Positions 35,431 to 43,405 of a DNA stretch of 64,000 bases are shown here, piece by piece. Source of the DNA: an uncultured Lachnospiraceae bacterium. Its GTDB lineage: Bacteria; Bacillota; Clostridia; Lachnospirales; Lachnospiraceae. The notes under the pieces are model-generated. The model was not told where the DNA came from. It searched no databases and saw only the letters and a program-made list of their open reading frames with translations. A program made the position numbers and the translations under genes. Positions within the stretch are counted from its first letter, which is position 1. Each line of letters starts with the position of its first letter. The stretch covers positions 1 through 64,000 of the forward strand of contig CAJUTQ010000100.1 of NCBI GenBank assembly GCA_910589265.1, given 5' to 3'.

Positions 35431-35509
35431 ACCTTTCCCACGAGTGCCCATACTATTTTTCTATCATAGTATACTTTATTAATTCACAGTAACAAGTTCT
35501 TTCCTATTG

Positions 35510-35680
35510 ATATCAAAAAAGCTTTTATCCCTTCTAAGGGACAAAAGCTCTGCTTTTGCGATACCACCCAAATAAATATGATCCTCTCATATCCACTTTA
35601 TTTACATATTCTTCTTACAAGTAAAATATATCCCCTTAGTAACGGGTGGGATTTCCGTCAGATTCTACTCTGACCTATGT
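35510..35680 (-). ncRNA. 5'-truncated T-box leader (probably for tryptophan)
   Basis: On the minus strand the sequence shows, in order, a stem II-like segment with CAGAGTAG and TCTGACGG, the conserved CCGTTA, a stem III pairing AAATAAA/TTTATTT and ATATGA/TCATAT, the T-box TGGGTGGTATCGC (about 35570-35558), and a terminator stem GCTTTTGTCCCTT/AAGGGATAAAAGC followed by TTTTTT (about 35548-35515). These are the 3' elements of a tRNA-sensing T-box. The 5' stem I with the specifier loop is missing: only about 30 bases separate the surviving part from the upstream gene's stop. Tryptophan specificity is inferred from the trpB remnant downstream. Confidence 0.75.
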
Positions 35681-35693
35681 TCATTTCTATCTG

Positions 35694-36596
35694 TCAAGAA
35701 TATTTTTTTATTTTTTTTAAAAGTTTCATTCTCTTTTTATCATCTGGATGAATCTTTTCCTTTGTTTTTTTTAAAGTAACGATAAATTCATTTCCCACTG
35801 TTTTAAAGCATCTCACTACAACTAAGTCAATAAAACCTAGTACCCCTAAGTCCAAAATAAGGAGGCAGAAGGAAGCATCTGTGAAAACATAGTGGTGGAT
35901 ATCCATATATGTCTCTTTGTCCAAAACATCTTTTATACATTCTGCCACATAAGGATAGCCATGGATAAACTCAAAGGAAGCAATCCCATTCCCTTGGAAT
36001 CTCTTTTTATCCCATGACAATTTTTTATTTCTTTTAACACTATTTAGTAAATATTCTCCTACCATTCCTGGGGAATGGTATTCCTTTCCCTGAAAATAAT
36101 CGTCCAATACTGTTCCTATAGTTGTCACCTGGCGAAAATAATCAAAGCATTGTCTTTTGTCTGGAATAGCCAAAGAGATAATCCCATTGTTTTTTACCAT
36201 GCTGGAACAGTCTTTTAGAAATTCAATAAAGTTTGTAGAATGTTCAATGGAATGGGAAGACAAAATATAATCATAGTATTCTTTTTTGCCTGTCAGTTGG
36301 GAGTAGCTCCCTCCCTTCCATACATAGTCTACCTCTTCAATGGCATTTACATTTACATGATGAAATTTATATTTTTCTATTAGCTCCTCTTTCGTAAGAT
36401 AATCAAGTATTTCCACTTGATATCCTTCCCTCTTTGGGGCAATGGGGCGGTGGGAAGGGCCAATCTCCAATCCTATCTGTTCCTTTCGGATTCCTAAAAG
36501 CATTTTTTTATAACGGTTTCCCACCATAATAAAATAACGGTCGATCATACTTTGGGGAATATATTTTTTTAAAAATTGTTTTGTACTTTCTTTCAT
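35694..36596 (-). CDS. SAM-dependent methyltransferase-like protein
   Basis: The protein is 300 residues long. The glycine-rich SAM-binding strand reads IGLEIGPSHRPIAPKREGY (near residue 42). A second family block is YDYILSSHSIEHSTNFIEFLKDCSSM, which resembles the post-II region of class I methyltransferases, followed by NGIISLAIPDKRQCFDYFR. Relatives occur in surface polysaccharide clusters, but the substrate is unknown. The start ATG overlaps the stop of the GH25 gene (ATGA), so the two are translated together. Its stop is only about 15 bases from the truncated T-box, so the ancient deletion may have brought this gene end next to the leader. Confidence 0.7.
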   Translation of the reverse strand: MKESTKQFLKKYIPQSMIDRYFIMVGNRYKKMLLGIRKEQIGLEIGPSHRPIAPKREGYQVEILDYLTKEELIEKYKFHHVNVNAIEEVDYVWKGGSYSQLTGKKEYYDYILSSHSIEHSTNFIEFLKDCSSMVKNNGIISLAIPDKRQCFDYFRQVTTIGTVLDDYFQGKEYHSPGMVGEYLLNSVKRNKKLSWDKKRFQGNGIASFEFIHGYPYVAECIKDVLDKETYMDIHHYVFTDASFCLLILDLGVLGFIDLVVVRCFKTVGNEFIVTLKKTKEKIHPDDKKRMKLLKKIKKYS

Positions 36597-37501
36597 GGCA
36601 CTCCTGTTTGACTCCCTAAGAAGGAGGCATAGTCAATCAAGCTAATATTGGCGTCTACTAGCCCCTCAATTCCTGGAATGTCAGCTCCCTCGGAATATTG
36701 CCAGATTGTAAAGTCATACATAAAATCCATAAGAGCATTATACTGGGGCACCCAGAAATCATAATCTTCCAGCATAGCATAATCCAAATATCTGCGGATC
36801 CAATTCTCATTACAGTAGATCATAGGATAATACCCTGCTTCTTTTATTGTCTCACAAAAAGCAATGCACATACGACTTCTATCTTCCCTTGTAATCTCTT
36901 CTTGCCTCGTCCTTGCTTTGCTGTCTGTTATAAACTCTGTGTCATATACGACAGGATAGCTTAATTCATATCCTTGCATATGTTTTAATACAAACTCTGC
37001 CTCTTCCACTGCCTCCTTCTCATTGATTGCCTGAGAAAAAAAGTAAATGCCTGTGTGAAGCCCTTCCTTCTTTGCTCCCTTCATATGGGAATGGAACATG
37101 TCATCTAACACTAGTTTCCCTTCTGTATAGCCTCTATACCCTAGACGGACAAATACAAACTCAACCCCTGCCTCTTTTACTTCCTTCCAGTTGATGTTCT
37201 TTTGGTAGGAACTAACATCAATTCCAGGATGAGAGATCTTTTTATTGTCCTCATCGTAATAGACCATAAATAAATCTTCTTTGACAAAGTTTTCTGTAAT
37301 ATAAGGATTGATAGGAATCATGCCATAGCGTCTGTCCCTATCAATCTCTGGAGGGGCATTTTGGACGATAGTTGGTACTTTTTCTTCTTCCCTCTTCTCT
37401 TCCCCTATGTATCTTTCCATGAAAATTCCTGATACAAAACCAAAACTATAAAGAAATACAAATGTAACTCCAATGATACCTAATGTTTTATATTTGTTCA
37501 T
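36593..37501 (-). CDS. GH25 family muramidase, membrane-anchored
   Basis: An N-terminal helix (about residues 7-28) acts as signal or anchor. The GH25 domain starts with HPGIDVSSYQKNINW (about 90-105), continues with VEFVFVRLGYRGY, LHTGIYFFSQAINEKEAVEEA and PVVYDTEFI (catalytic acid), and ends with DYDFWVPQY and FTIWQYSEGADIPG. The family cleaves the beta-1,4 bond between MurNAc and GlcNAc. With the bactofilin and the LytM-like protein encoded upstream, this looks like a small peptidoglycan remodelling cluster. Length is 302 residues. Confidence 0.88.
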   Translation of the reverse strand: MNKYKTLGIIGVTFVFLYSFGFVSGIFMERYIGEEKREEEKVPTIVQNAPPEIDRDRRYGMIPINPYITENFVKEDLFMVYYDEDNKKISHPGIDVSSYQKNINWKEVKEAGVEFVFVRLGYRGYTEGKLVLDDMFHSHMKGAKKEGLHTGIYFFSQAINEKEAVEEAEFVLKHMQGYELSYPVVYDTEFITDSKARTRQEEITREDRSRMCIAFCETIKEAGYYPMIYCNENWIRRYLDYAMLEDYDFWVPQYNALMDFMYDFTIWQYSEGADIPGIEGLVDANISLIDYASFLGSQTGVP

Positions 37502-37540
37502 AGATGCCTTGAAGCTTTTTTTATTAATATATTCTCTCTC

Positions 37541-37948
37541 TTACTCTTTTATTACTTCAATATCAGGTACCGTTACTTCTGGTTCAGGCATCCTTCCTTC
37601 ATCCATCATACATTTTCCTTGGAATATTGCATTTTCGTCAATAATAATGGATTTTGTACGAATGTCCCCATAAATTCTTCCAGTAGAAGTAATTTCCACC
37701 TTTCCAAGGGCATTAATGTCTCCTTCCACCCTTCCAGCAATGACAATTTCCTGGGTTGCTATATTACCTATTACTTTTCCACTTGTTCCAATAATAATCG
37801 TTCCTTTGGATTTCACTTCTCCTTTAATCGTTCCATCCACTCTTGCAGTCTCTGAAACGTTCAATATTCCTTCCAATACGGAATCTTCTCCAATGATGGT
37901 ATTTAACTTTCCCACTGTTGTTTCTGTTGATTTTCCTTTTCCAAGCAT
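37541..37948 (-). CDS. Bactofilin (polymer-forming cytoskeletal protein)
   Basis: Bactofilins form filaments through a right-handed beta-helix without nucleotide. The core (about residues 15-110) shows the repeating pattern of short strands and glycines: VLEGILNVSETARVDG, KGTIIIGTSGKVIGNI, EIVIAGRVEGDI and VEITSTGRIYGDIRTKSI. The C-terminal tail PEPEVTVPDIEVIKE is disordered-looking. I choose the ATG at 37948 (135 residues) because it follows an AGAGAGG; an in-frame start reaches 37975 and overlaps the upstream stop. Bactofilin genes often sit beside M23 peptidases, as here. Confidence 0.9.
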   Translation of the reverse strand: MLGKGKSTETTVGKLNTIIGEDSVLEGILNVSETARVDGTIKGEVKSKGTIIIGTSGKVIGNIATQEIVIAGRVEGDINALGKVEITSTGRIYGDIRTKSIIIDENAIFQGKCMMDEGRMPEPEVTVPDIEVIKE

Positions 37949-37971
37949 ATTGTCTTTTCCTCTCTTTCTTC

Positions 37972-38703
37972 TCAACCGTAGACCTCCATAACACTTATAG
38001 GATCAATAAATACTTCCTCATAAGTTACTTCGTAATTTAATGTAGTCCCTTCTTCCATTCTTTCAAAAAGTTCTGCTTTTGCTTCCACTACTTCCCCAAC
38101 ATATACTTTTACCGCTCCACTGCTGCGGTAGATAGAGACATAATTGCTCCCATGGTCAATTCTCACCTCATTGCCTTCTCCACTTTGGGAAACATCGGCA
38201 AAGGTAACGGTTCCTCCCCCAGCTGCAACAATCGCTGTTCCTCCCTCAATGCGGAAAGTAATCCCTCTTTGCTGCCCCTCTTCATTTCCTTGAAACTCCG
38301 ATTCAATAGAAGCTGTGCCATCCACTGGTAGAATCAAAGTAACGGGAAGCTGTTCTTGTTCCTCCTTCTCTATTTCCTGAGATTGTTCCTCCTTTGTCCC
38401 TTCCTCTTTTTTTGCCTCATCTATCTGTTGCTGCAATGCTTCCTTTTCTTTCTGAAGTACATTGTTTTCTTCTGTCAACTGTGCCAAATGATCCGCCAGC
38501 TCTTTTTCCCCCTGACTGTTTCGTCCCATGCTGTTTATACCATAACTTATATATGCAATTGCAATAAATTCCAGAATAAGTATGATGGTGCAAATTGTAA
38601 TTGCTACATTTCCTGAAATCTGCATCTGTTTTACTTCTTTTGCAGACTCTGGCACAATGACAATCGTAAACTTGCCACGTTTTTTACGCTTTTTTGAGCT
38701 CAT
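37972..38703 (-). CDS. LytM/M23-like membrane protein lacking zinc ligands
   Basis: The layout is a basic cytoplasmic N-terminus, one transmembrane helix (about residues 31-54), a coiled coil (about 60-115), and an M23-like domain in the last 110 residues. The domain keeps the fold signature AIVAAGGGTVTFAD and the GNEVRIDHGSNYVSIYRSSG stretch. The zinc ligands are gone: the HxxxD motif is replaced by GITFRIEGG, and the final HxH by YRSSG. It is therefore probably a non-catalytic LytM-type scaffold or activator, like EnvC or SpoIIQ-related proteins. It lies just upstream of bactofilin and GH25 in the same direction. Confidence 0.8.
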   Translation of the reverse strand: MSSKKRKKRGKFTIVIVPESAKEVKQMQISGNVAITICTIILILEFIAIAYISYGINSMGRNSQGEKELADHLAQLTEENNVLQKEKEALQQQIDEAKKEEGTKEEQSQEIEKEEQEQLPVTLILPVDGTASIESEFQGNEEGQQRGITFRIEGGTAIVAAGGGTVTFADVSQSGEGNEVRIDHGSNYVSIYRSSGAVKVYVGEVVEAKAELFERMEEGTTLNYEVTYEEVFIDPISVMEVYG

Positions 38704-38844
38704 CCCGCCTCACCTCCAGCACAAACTTCGTTTTATTATAACATACCCATTTCAAAATGTCACGTTCCGGAATATATTAACACCCTAATTACCAATATAA
38801 AGAGAAAAATAGTTACAATTTGTATTGAATTTCCAACTTTTTTC

Positions 38845-38873
38845 TTTACAATATACGTACTTTATGCTATGAT
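38845..38873 (+). promoter_or_regulatory. Promoter of the cold-shock gene
   Basis: TTTACA (38845-38850), a 17-base spacer and TATGAT (38868-38873) precede a leader of about 50 bases ending in TTGGAGG. Confidence 0.65.
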
Positions 38874-38931
38874 GTCTTTGTTACGCTATACAGCATCAAC
38901 TACAGACTTTTTTAATTTTGGAGGTATTATA

Positions 38932-39132
38932 ATGAACAAAGGTACAGTAAAGTGGTTTAACAACCAAAAGGGTTATGGCTTCATTTCTGATGAAGAGGGG
39001 AATGATGTATTTGTGCACTACTCAGGACTAAATATGGAAGGATTTAAATCATTAGAGGAAGGCGCTCAAGTAGAGTTTGAAGTAGTGAACGGCGAAAAAG
39101 GACCACAGGCGACAAACGTTACAAAATTATAA
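38932..39132 (+). CDS. Cold-shock protein (CspA family)
   Basis: This 66-residue OB-fold RNA-binding protein has both RNP motifs: GTVKWFNNQKGYGFIS (RNP1 with KGYGFI) and DVFVHYSGL (RNP2-like VFVHY). It binds single-stranded RNA and DNA and melts RNA structures. A longer frame begins at 38869 inside the leader; I place the start at the ATG 38932, seven bases after GGAGG, which gives the canonical MNKGTVKWF start. The gene is monocistronic, with its own promoter and terminator. Confidence 0.96.
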   Translation: MNKGTVKWFNNQKGYGFISDEEGNDVFVHYSGLNMEGFKSLEEGAQVEFEVVNGEKGPQATNVTKL

Positions 39133-39221
39133 TCTATGAGTTGTTCGATGTGCCTTTTCTATAATATATACTTAGGTTTTATTAAGAAAGAAGCAGTATT
39201 GTTTTAACTACAGATTATTGC

Positions 39222-39256
39222 AAAGACAGCATAAACCCATATGCTGTCTTTTGTTA
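39222..39256 (+). terminator. Terminator after the cold-shock gene
   Basis: AAAGACAGCATA and TATGCTGTCTTT pair over a short loop and are followed by TTGTT. The stem is about 90 bases after the csp stop, leaving a long 3' untranslated stretch without another feature I can see. Confidence 0.8.
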
Positions 39257-39282
39257 TATAAAAAATTACTGTGACTAGACTA

Positions 39283-39333
39283 TTGACAAGCCATACTCCT
39301 ATGTATATAATATAAATGAACATGTTCATTTAT
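39283..39333 (+). promoter_or_regulatory. Consensus promoter with a 22-bp perfect palindromic operator (TetR gene)
   Basis: TTGACA (39283-39288), exactly 17 bases and TATAAT (39306-39311) form a perfect sigma-A promoter. Starting at the next base is a perfect 22-bp palindrome (39312-39333) with the core AAATGAACATGTTCATTT. It covers the transcription start and lies just before the SD of the TetR-family gene, so it is most simply the autoregulatory operator. Confidence 0.85.
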
Positions 39334-39347
39334 TCAAGGAGGTTTAT

Positions 39348-39896
39348 GTGAAGCAAAAGGATGAGACAATGAGGGATATCCTCCTTACCAATGCCCGTAT
39401 GATTACTGACACTCGTGGAATAGATGAATTAAGCATTCGCTTTATTGCTAAAAAGTCAGGAGTTGCTGTTGGAACTGTTTACAACTATTTTTCCAATAAA
39501 GAAGAGCTTCTTCTTGCTTTAACAGAAAAATATTGGAAAGAAATATTGCTTGAAATGGAATCAGTCATTATTCTTGATTCTTTTTATAAACAGTTAAAAG
39601 AAATGTATGACTTTTTAAAGAAATCCATGGAACATTCTGGGAGAATACTCATGCAAAGTCTTAAAAATACACATATAGATGGGAAAAGACAGATGGAATC
39701 CATGGAGCAATCATTGGAAAAAATAATCCGACAGCAACTGGAGCAGGACAAAAAAATACGATTAGATATTTGGAACATTTCTTTTACAAAAGAACAATAT
39801 GCACACTTTATTATGATGAATTTCATAGCACACCTTAGGACAAAAGCCCCTGATATTTCATTTTTTATTGAAATTGTGAAACGTACTCTTTATTAA
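39348..39896 (+). CDS. TetR/AcrR family transcriptional regulator
   Basis: The N-terminal HTH DNA-binding domain shows ILLTNARMITDTRGIDELSIRFIAKKSGVAVGTVYNYFSNKEELLLAL, here cited as IRFIAKKSGVAVGTVYNYF (about residues 26-44), typical of the family. The C-terminal ligand-binding region is unrelated to any subfamily I can name. The start is GTG at 39348, with AAGGAGG six bases upstream. The gene sits directly behind a perfect promoter and operator and is followed after 48 bases by a DUF2871 membrane protein in the same direction, a likely target of the regulator. Confidence 0.92.
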   Translation: MKQKDETMRDILLTNARMITDTRGIDELSIRFIAKKSGVAVGTVYNYFSNKEELLLALTEKYWKEILLEMESVIILDSFYKQLKEMYDFLKKSMEHSGRILMQSLKNTHIDGKRQMESMEQSLEKIIRQQLEQDKKIRLDIWNISFTKEQYAHFIMMNFIAHLRTKAPDISFFIEIVKRTLY

Positions 39897-39944
39897 AAAA
39901 TGTGACAGGCTTGCTTCATTTTCCACAAATGAAAGGGGAGAACA

Positions 39945-40379
39945 ATGATTCGACGATACTTAAATACAGCTTTACTTTATGCTGTTTTCGCCATGATATT
40001 CGGCGTATTTTATAGGGAATTTACAAAATTTCATAGGTTTACAGAAAAAACCAACTTGTCTGTTATGCATACCCATTACTTTCTTTTAGGAATGTTTTTC
40101 TTTCTTATATTAATGCTCATTGAAAAAAATATTCCTTTTTCTAAAGAAAAAAATACAGAGAAAGTAGTCATTACCTATCAAATAGGACTTAATATTACTG
40201 GAATCGGTCTCTTTTTAAGAGGGCTAACGCAAGTTTTGGAAACAGAGCTAAGTAGAGCTATGGATGCTTCTATCTCTGGTATTGCAGGAATTGGACATAT
40301 TCTAATGGGTATCAGCCTTATTCTTCTTTTACTAACTATTAGAAAACAAACAGGGCAGAATGAAGTCTTATACAAATAG
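39945..40379 (+). CDS. DUF2871 family membrane protein
   Basis: The 144-residue protein has four predicted helices (about 8-26, 44-62, 79-97 and 113-130). The N-terminal block AMIFGVFYREFTKF followed by VMHTHYFLLGMFFFL and the late GIAGIGHILMGISLILLL matches my memory of DUF2871. The buried histidines (HTH, GH) could bind a cofactor or metal, which is inference only. It is likely co-transcribed with the TetR gene from the promoter at 39283, so its expression probably responds to the ligand of that repressor. A strong bidirectional terminator follows. Confidence 0.75.
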   Translation: MIRRYLNTALLYAVFAMIFGVFYREFTKFHRFTEKTNLSVMHTHYFLLGMFFFLILMLIEKNIPFSKEKNTEKVVITYQIGLNITGIGLFLRGLTQVLETELSRAMDASISGIAGIGHILMGISLILLLLTIRKQTGQNEVLYK

Positions 40380-40383
40380 CACA

Positions 40384-40430
40384 AAGGGGGTATCGCTGAA
40401 TTAAATTTTCAGGATCCCCCCTTTTTTAGA
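40384..40430. terminator. Bidirectional terminator between the DUF2871 gene and tyrS
   Basis: GGGGGTATC-CTGAA pairs with TTCAGGATCCCCC through an AT loop. The plus-strand tail is CTTTTTT and the minus-strand tail CCTTTG. It separates the two convergent genes. Confidence 0.85.
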
Positions 40431-40445
40431 TTCCTTCATTTTCTT

Positions 40446-41669
40446 TTATTTCATTACTATCTTTCTGAAATTTTTCTTACCTCTCTTTAAAATCAATTCC
40501 TCTGTCAGCATCTGATCCATAGACAGTACATATTGTATATCTTGTATTTTTTCATCTCCTATACTCACTCCTCCTTGCAAAACAGCCCTCCTTGCCTCTG
40601 ATTTTGATGGAACGAGACCAGACTTTACCAAAAGGGTTAGTATATCTATTGCTCCTTCTACAAAGTCTTCTTTAAACAATTCCAATGTAGGCATATGCAC
40701 AGCAGCCTTTCCAGAAAATAAAGCTCTGGAACTCTCCATTGCTCTATCTGCCTCTTCTTCATTGTGGACAAGCTTTGTCAGTTCATAGGCTAGTATTTCC
40801 TTTGCCTTATTAAGCTGGCTTCCCTCCCACTTATCCATTGCATCTATCTCCTCTAAAGGTAAAAAAGTGAGCATACGGATACATTTTAGCACATCTTCAT
40901 CTGCCACATTTCGCCAATATTGATAGAACTCAAAAGGGGATGTCTTTTCTGGATCAAGCCATACTGTGCCAGACTGGGTTTTTCCCATTTTCTTTCCTTC
41001 TGCATTTAACAAGAGGGTAATCGTCATAGCATAGGCATTTTTTCCTAATTTTCGTCGGATTAATTCTGTCCCTCCCAACATGTTACTCCACTGATCATCC
41101 CCTCCAAATTGCATATTGCATCCGTATTTTTCATAGAGAGATAGAAAATCATAGCTTTGCATAATCATATAATTAAATTCTAAAAAGCTTAATCCTTTTT
41201 CCATTCTCTGTTTATAGCACTCTGCTGTCAACATTCGGTTAACAGAAAAATGCACACCTACCTCCCGCAAAAGCTCTACATAGTTTAAATGTAACAGCCA
41301 GTCCCCGTTATTAACTAATAAAGCCTTTCCTTCTGAAAAATCAATGAACTTACTCATCTGCTTTTTAAAACATTCGCAATTGTGCTCAATAGTTTCCTTT
41401 GTCATCATTGTACGTAAATCACTTCTCCCAGAAGGATCCCCAATCATAGCTGTCCCCCCTCCCAACAGGGCAATGGGTTTATTTCCAGCCATCTGCAATC
41501 TTTTCATAAGGCATAAGGCCATAAAATGTCCTACATGGAGACTGTCTGCTGTAGGATCAAATCCAATATAAAAGGTTGCCTTTCCTTGATTTATTAATTC
41601 TTTAATTTCCTCCTCGTCGGTTAATTGGGCCAAAAGCCCTCTTGCCTTTAATTCTTCAAATAATGTCAT
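40446..41669 (-). CDS. tyrS: Tyrosyl-tRNA synthetase
   Basis: This class I synthetase charges tRNA-Tyr. The HIGH-like motif is in DPTADSLHVGHF (about residues 38-49), the KMSKS-like motif in GKKMGKTQSGTVWLD, and a C-terminal S4 RNA-binding domain lies around residue 345 (LTLLVKSGLVPSKSEARR). Length is 407 residues from the ATG at 41669, giving MTLFEELKARGLL; the frame extends to 41693 but the later start matches the family. No tyrosine T-box is seen upstream, where the AI-2E gene ends only 30 bases away. Confidence 0.96.
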   Translation of the reverse strand: MTLFEELKARGLLAQLTDEEEIKELINQGKATFYIGFDPTADSLHVGHFMALCLMKRLQMAGNKPIALLGGGTAMIGDPSGRSDLRTMMTKETIEHNCECFKKQMSKFIDFSEGKALLVNNGDWLLHLNYVELLREVGVHFSVNRMLTAECYKQRMEKGLSFLEFNYMIMQSYDFLSLYEKYGCNMQFGGDDQWSNMLGGTELIRRKLGKNAYAMTITLLLNAEGKKMGKTQSGTVWLDPEKTSPFEFYQYWRNVADEDVLKCIRMLTFLPLEEIDAMDKWEGSQLNKAKEILAYELTKLVHNEEEADRAMESSRALFSGKAAVHMPTLELFKEDFVEGAIDILTLLVKSGLVPSKSEARRAVLQGGVSIGDEKIQDIQYVLSMDQMLTEELILKRGKKNFRKIVMK

Positions 41670-41700
41670 TTCCTTCTTTCCTTTCTTTTGCACAAAGATT

Positions 41701-42849
41701 CTAAGTATTTTTTCTCCACTTTTCTTCCTTAATTCCTCTGTTTGTCAAGCGTTCATGGGCAGCGTTTTTTATAAGAGCGTACAACACCGATGCCAAGGGA
41801 ATAAAAATTAACATTCCAGCTACTCCCATGACATTTCCTCCAATGGTTACTGCCATCAATACCCATATAGAAGGAAGTCCTACAGAGCCTCCTACTACTT
41901 TTGGATATATAATATTGCCTTCGATTTGCTGAAGAGCAAGAAATAAAAGAAGAAACATGAAAGCTTGCATGGGATCGATCATGAGAATTAAAAAAGCGCC
42001 TAAAAAGCAGCCAATGAATGCACCAAATATAGGGATCAAAGCCGTTACCGCAATGACAACGCCTATGAGCAAGGCATAAGGCATTCGAAACAAAGACATT
42101 GCCACAAAAAACATAGCTCCTAATATGACAGCTTCCAGACATTGCCCTGTTAAAAAATTGGAGAAAATTTTATGGGTTAAAATGCTGATCTCAATAAACC
42201 GATCCGCTGCCTTTACTGGTAAGAATGCATATAACAATTTTTTACACTGTATTCCCAGCTTTTCTTTTGCAAATAACAAGTAGATAGCAAAAATAATACA
42301 GACGAGAAAATTAAACACTCCTTGTACAACTGCAGATAGAACGTTAACCGTTGATGTAAACACTTGGGGAAAGGTATTCCTTACATATTTTGTTACACTT
42401 TCTTGAAGATCCTGAATATTCATTTCTTCAAAATACGTTTGTACAACAGACAAGATATGACTGTTTTCATCCAAAAGCTTCTGTAAGTTTTTTGCATATT
42501 GAGGTATACTGTTCACAATTTTTTCCGCCGTTTTCCCAATCTCTGGTACAAGAAGACCCATGACAAACCAAAGGATGCATAGTACAAAACAGATAGTTAA
42601 AAGGAGGCTTATAGGCCTTTTCCATTTTTGAAGAAAGACAAATCTAGAAGAACGAAAAAAACAGTTCTCAATAAAATTCATTGGAATGCTTAAAATAAAT
42701 GCCAAACATGCCCCCATTAAAAACGGCATGATAAGTCCAAGAAGAGCAAAAACAAGAGCCTTTAGATGGGGCCATTTATAAACTGCAAAAAATAAGAGCA
42801 CCGCATAGGTAATAATAAACAGAATACTTTTTACTTTTGCTTTTTCCAT
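41701..42849 (-). CDS. AI-2E family transporter-like membrane protein
   Basis: This is an integral membrane protein of 382 residues with about seven or eight helices in the family layout: helices at about 10-28, 31-52 and 64-88, a soluble stretch (about 100-150), then more helices. ALIPIFGAFIGCFLGAFLI and LQQIEGNIIYPKVVGGSVGLPSIWVL are hallmarks. Family members export small molecules or ions, and the AI-2 name from the founding member is often misleading. It is co-directional with tyrS and likely precedes it in one transcript. Confidence 0.88.
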   Translation of the reverse strand: MEKAKVKSILFIITYAVLLFFAVYKWPHLKALVFALLGLIMPFLMGACLAFILSIPMNFIENCFFRSSRFVFLQKWKRPISLLLTICFVLCILWFVMGLLVPEIGKTAEKIVNSIPQYAKNLQKLLDENSHILSVVQTYFEEMNIQDLQESVTKYVRNTFPQVFTSTVNVLSAVVQGVFNFLVCIIFAIYLLFAKEKLGIQCKKLLYAFLPVKAADRFIEISILTHKIFSNFLTGQCLEAVILGAMFFVAMSLFRMPYALLIGVVIAVTALIPIFGAFIGCFLGAFLILMIDPMQAFMFLLLFLALQQIEGNIIYPKVVGGSVGLPSIWVLMAVTIGGNVMGVAGMLIFIPLASVLYALIKNAAHERLTNRGIKEEKWRKNT

Positions 42850-43405
42850 TTTACCATTCTACTCCTTTCTTAATTTTTATAGCGCTGATTATACCATTTT
42901 TTTCATGAGATATCAAACAGACGAAACGGTTTATATTAGTAATTTTTTTGATAAGGGTGAATAATGTCTTTCATTTGAAATAAAATTTGATATTTTTCAC
43001 AATCTTTTACAAAAAGAGAAAAAAGGGTCTTTACATTTTTACTTGTACATACATAACGTCCTCCATATGCTTCTTCATATTTTCATACAAAGTTTTCTTC
43101 TGGAAATCGTTTTTTAGCTCCATATAATACCATTCCCTGTTCTTTGTTCTCGTTATTATTGTTTTTGCTCGTATTTTTTCTATTATACATAGGCGCCTTT
43201 CTTCAAACAAAATTCTATCCATTCTTTTCCATCTTTTTTCTTTAATGCTTTTTTTTTGGAAATATAGTATACTATATTTATTCCTCTTAAGAGGAAAGCC
43301 CTTTATATGCCCTGCAAATAAATTTGGACTTTCTTTGCATGATACATTTTATCAGAATATGCACAGACTGGCCAATCATATTTCATATAGAAAGGAAAAT
43401 AGACT
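42850..43405. promoter_or_regulatory. Upstream region of nagB with two adjacent perfect palindromes
   Basis: This 555-base gap has no convincing gene. A 63-codon minus-strand frame (43031-43222) lacks family resemblance and has a weak SD. Two perfect palindromes stand nearly side by side: 43260-43279 (AAATATAGTATACTATATTT) and 43281-43296 (TTCCTCTTAAGAGGAA). They lie about 110-145 bases before nagB and probably mark a regulatory site, such as an operator for an amino-sugar regulator. The second could also be a hairpin with GAGG and CCTC arms. No clear sigma-A promoter stands out. Confidence 0.5.

Noticed and set aside
35154..35441. 95-codon minus-strand open frame
   Set aside because: It runs across the trpB remnant, crosses the frameshifts in the wrong frame and reads through the GC-rich repeat. 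Only its central part resembles TrpB, so it is not an intact gene.
40384..40430. Inverted repeat ends of an insertion sequence
   Set aside because: The GGGGG/CCCCC stem with T-rich tails sits between convergent stops and fits a bidirectional terminator. No transposase is nearby.
41670..41700. Tyrosine T-box before tyrS
   Set aside because: The 31-base gap to the upstream gene is too short, and no T-box sequence is present.
43031..43222. 63-codon minus-strand open frame upstream of nagB
   Set aside because: Weak SD, no family resemblance, low-complexity charged sequence, and the region is better explained as regulatory.
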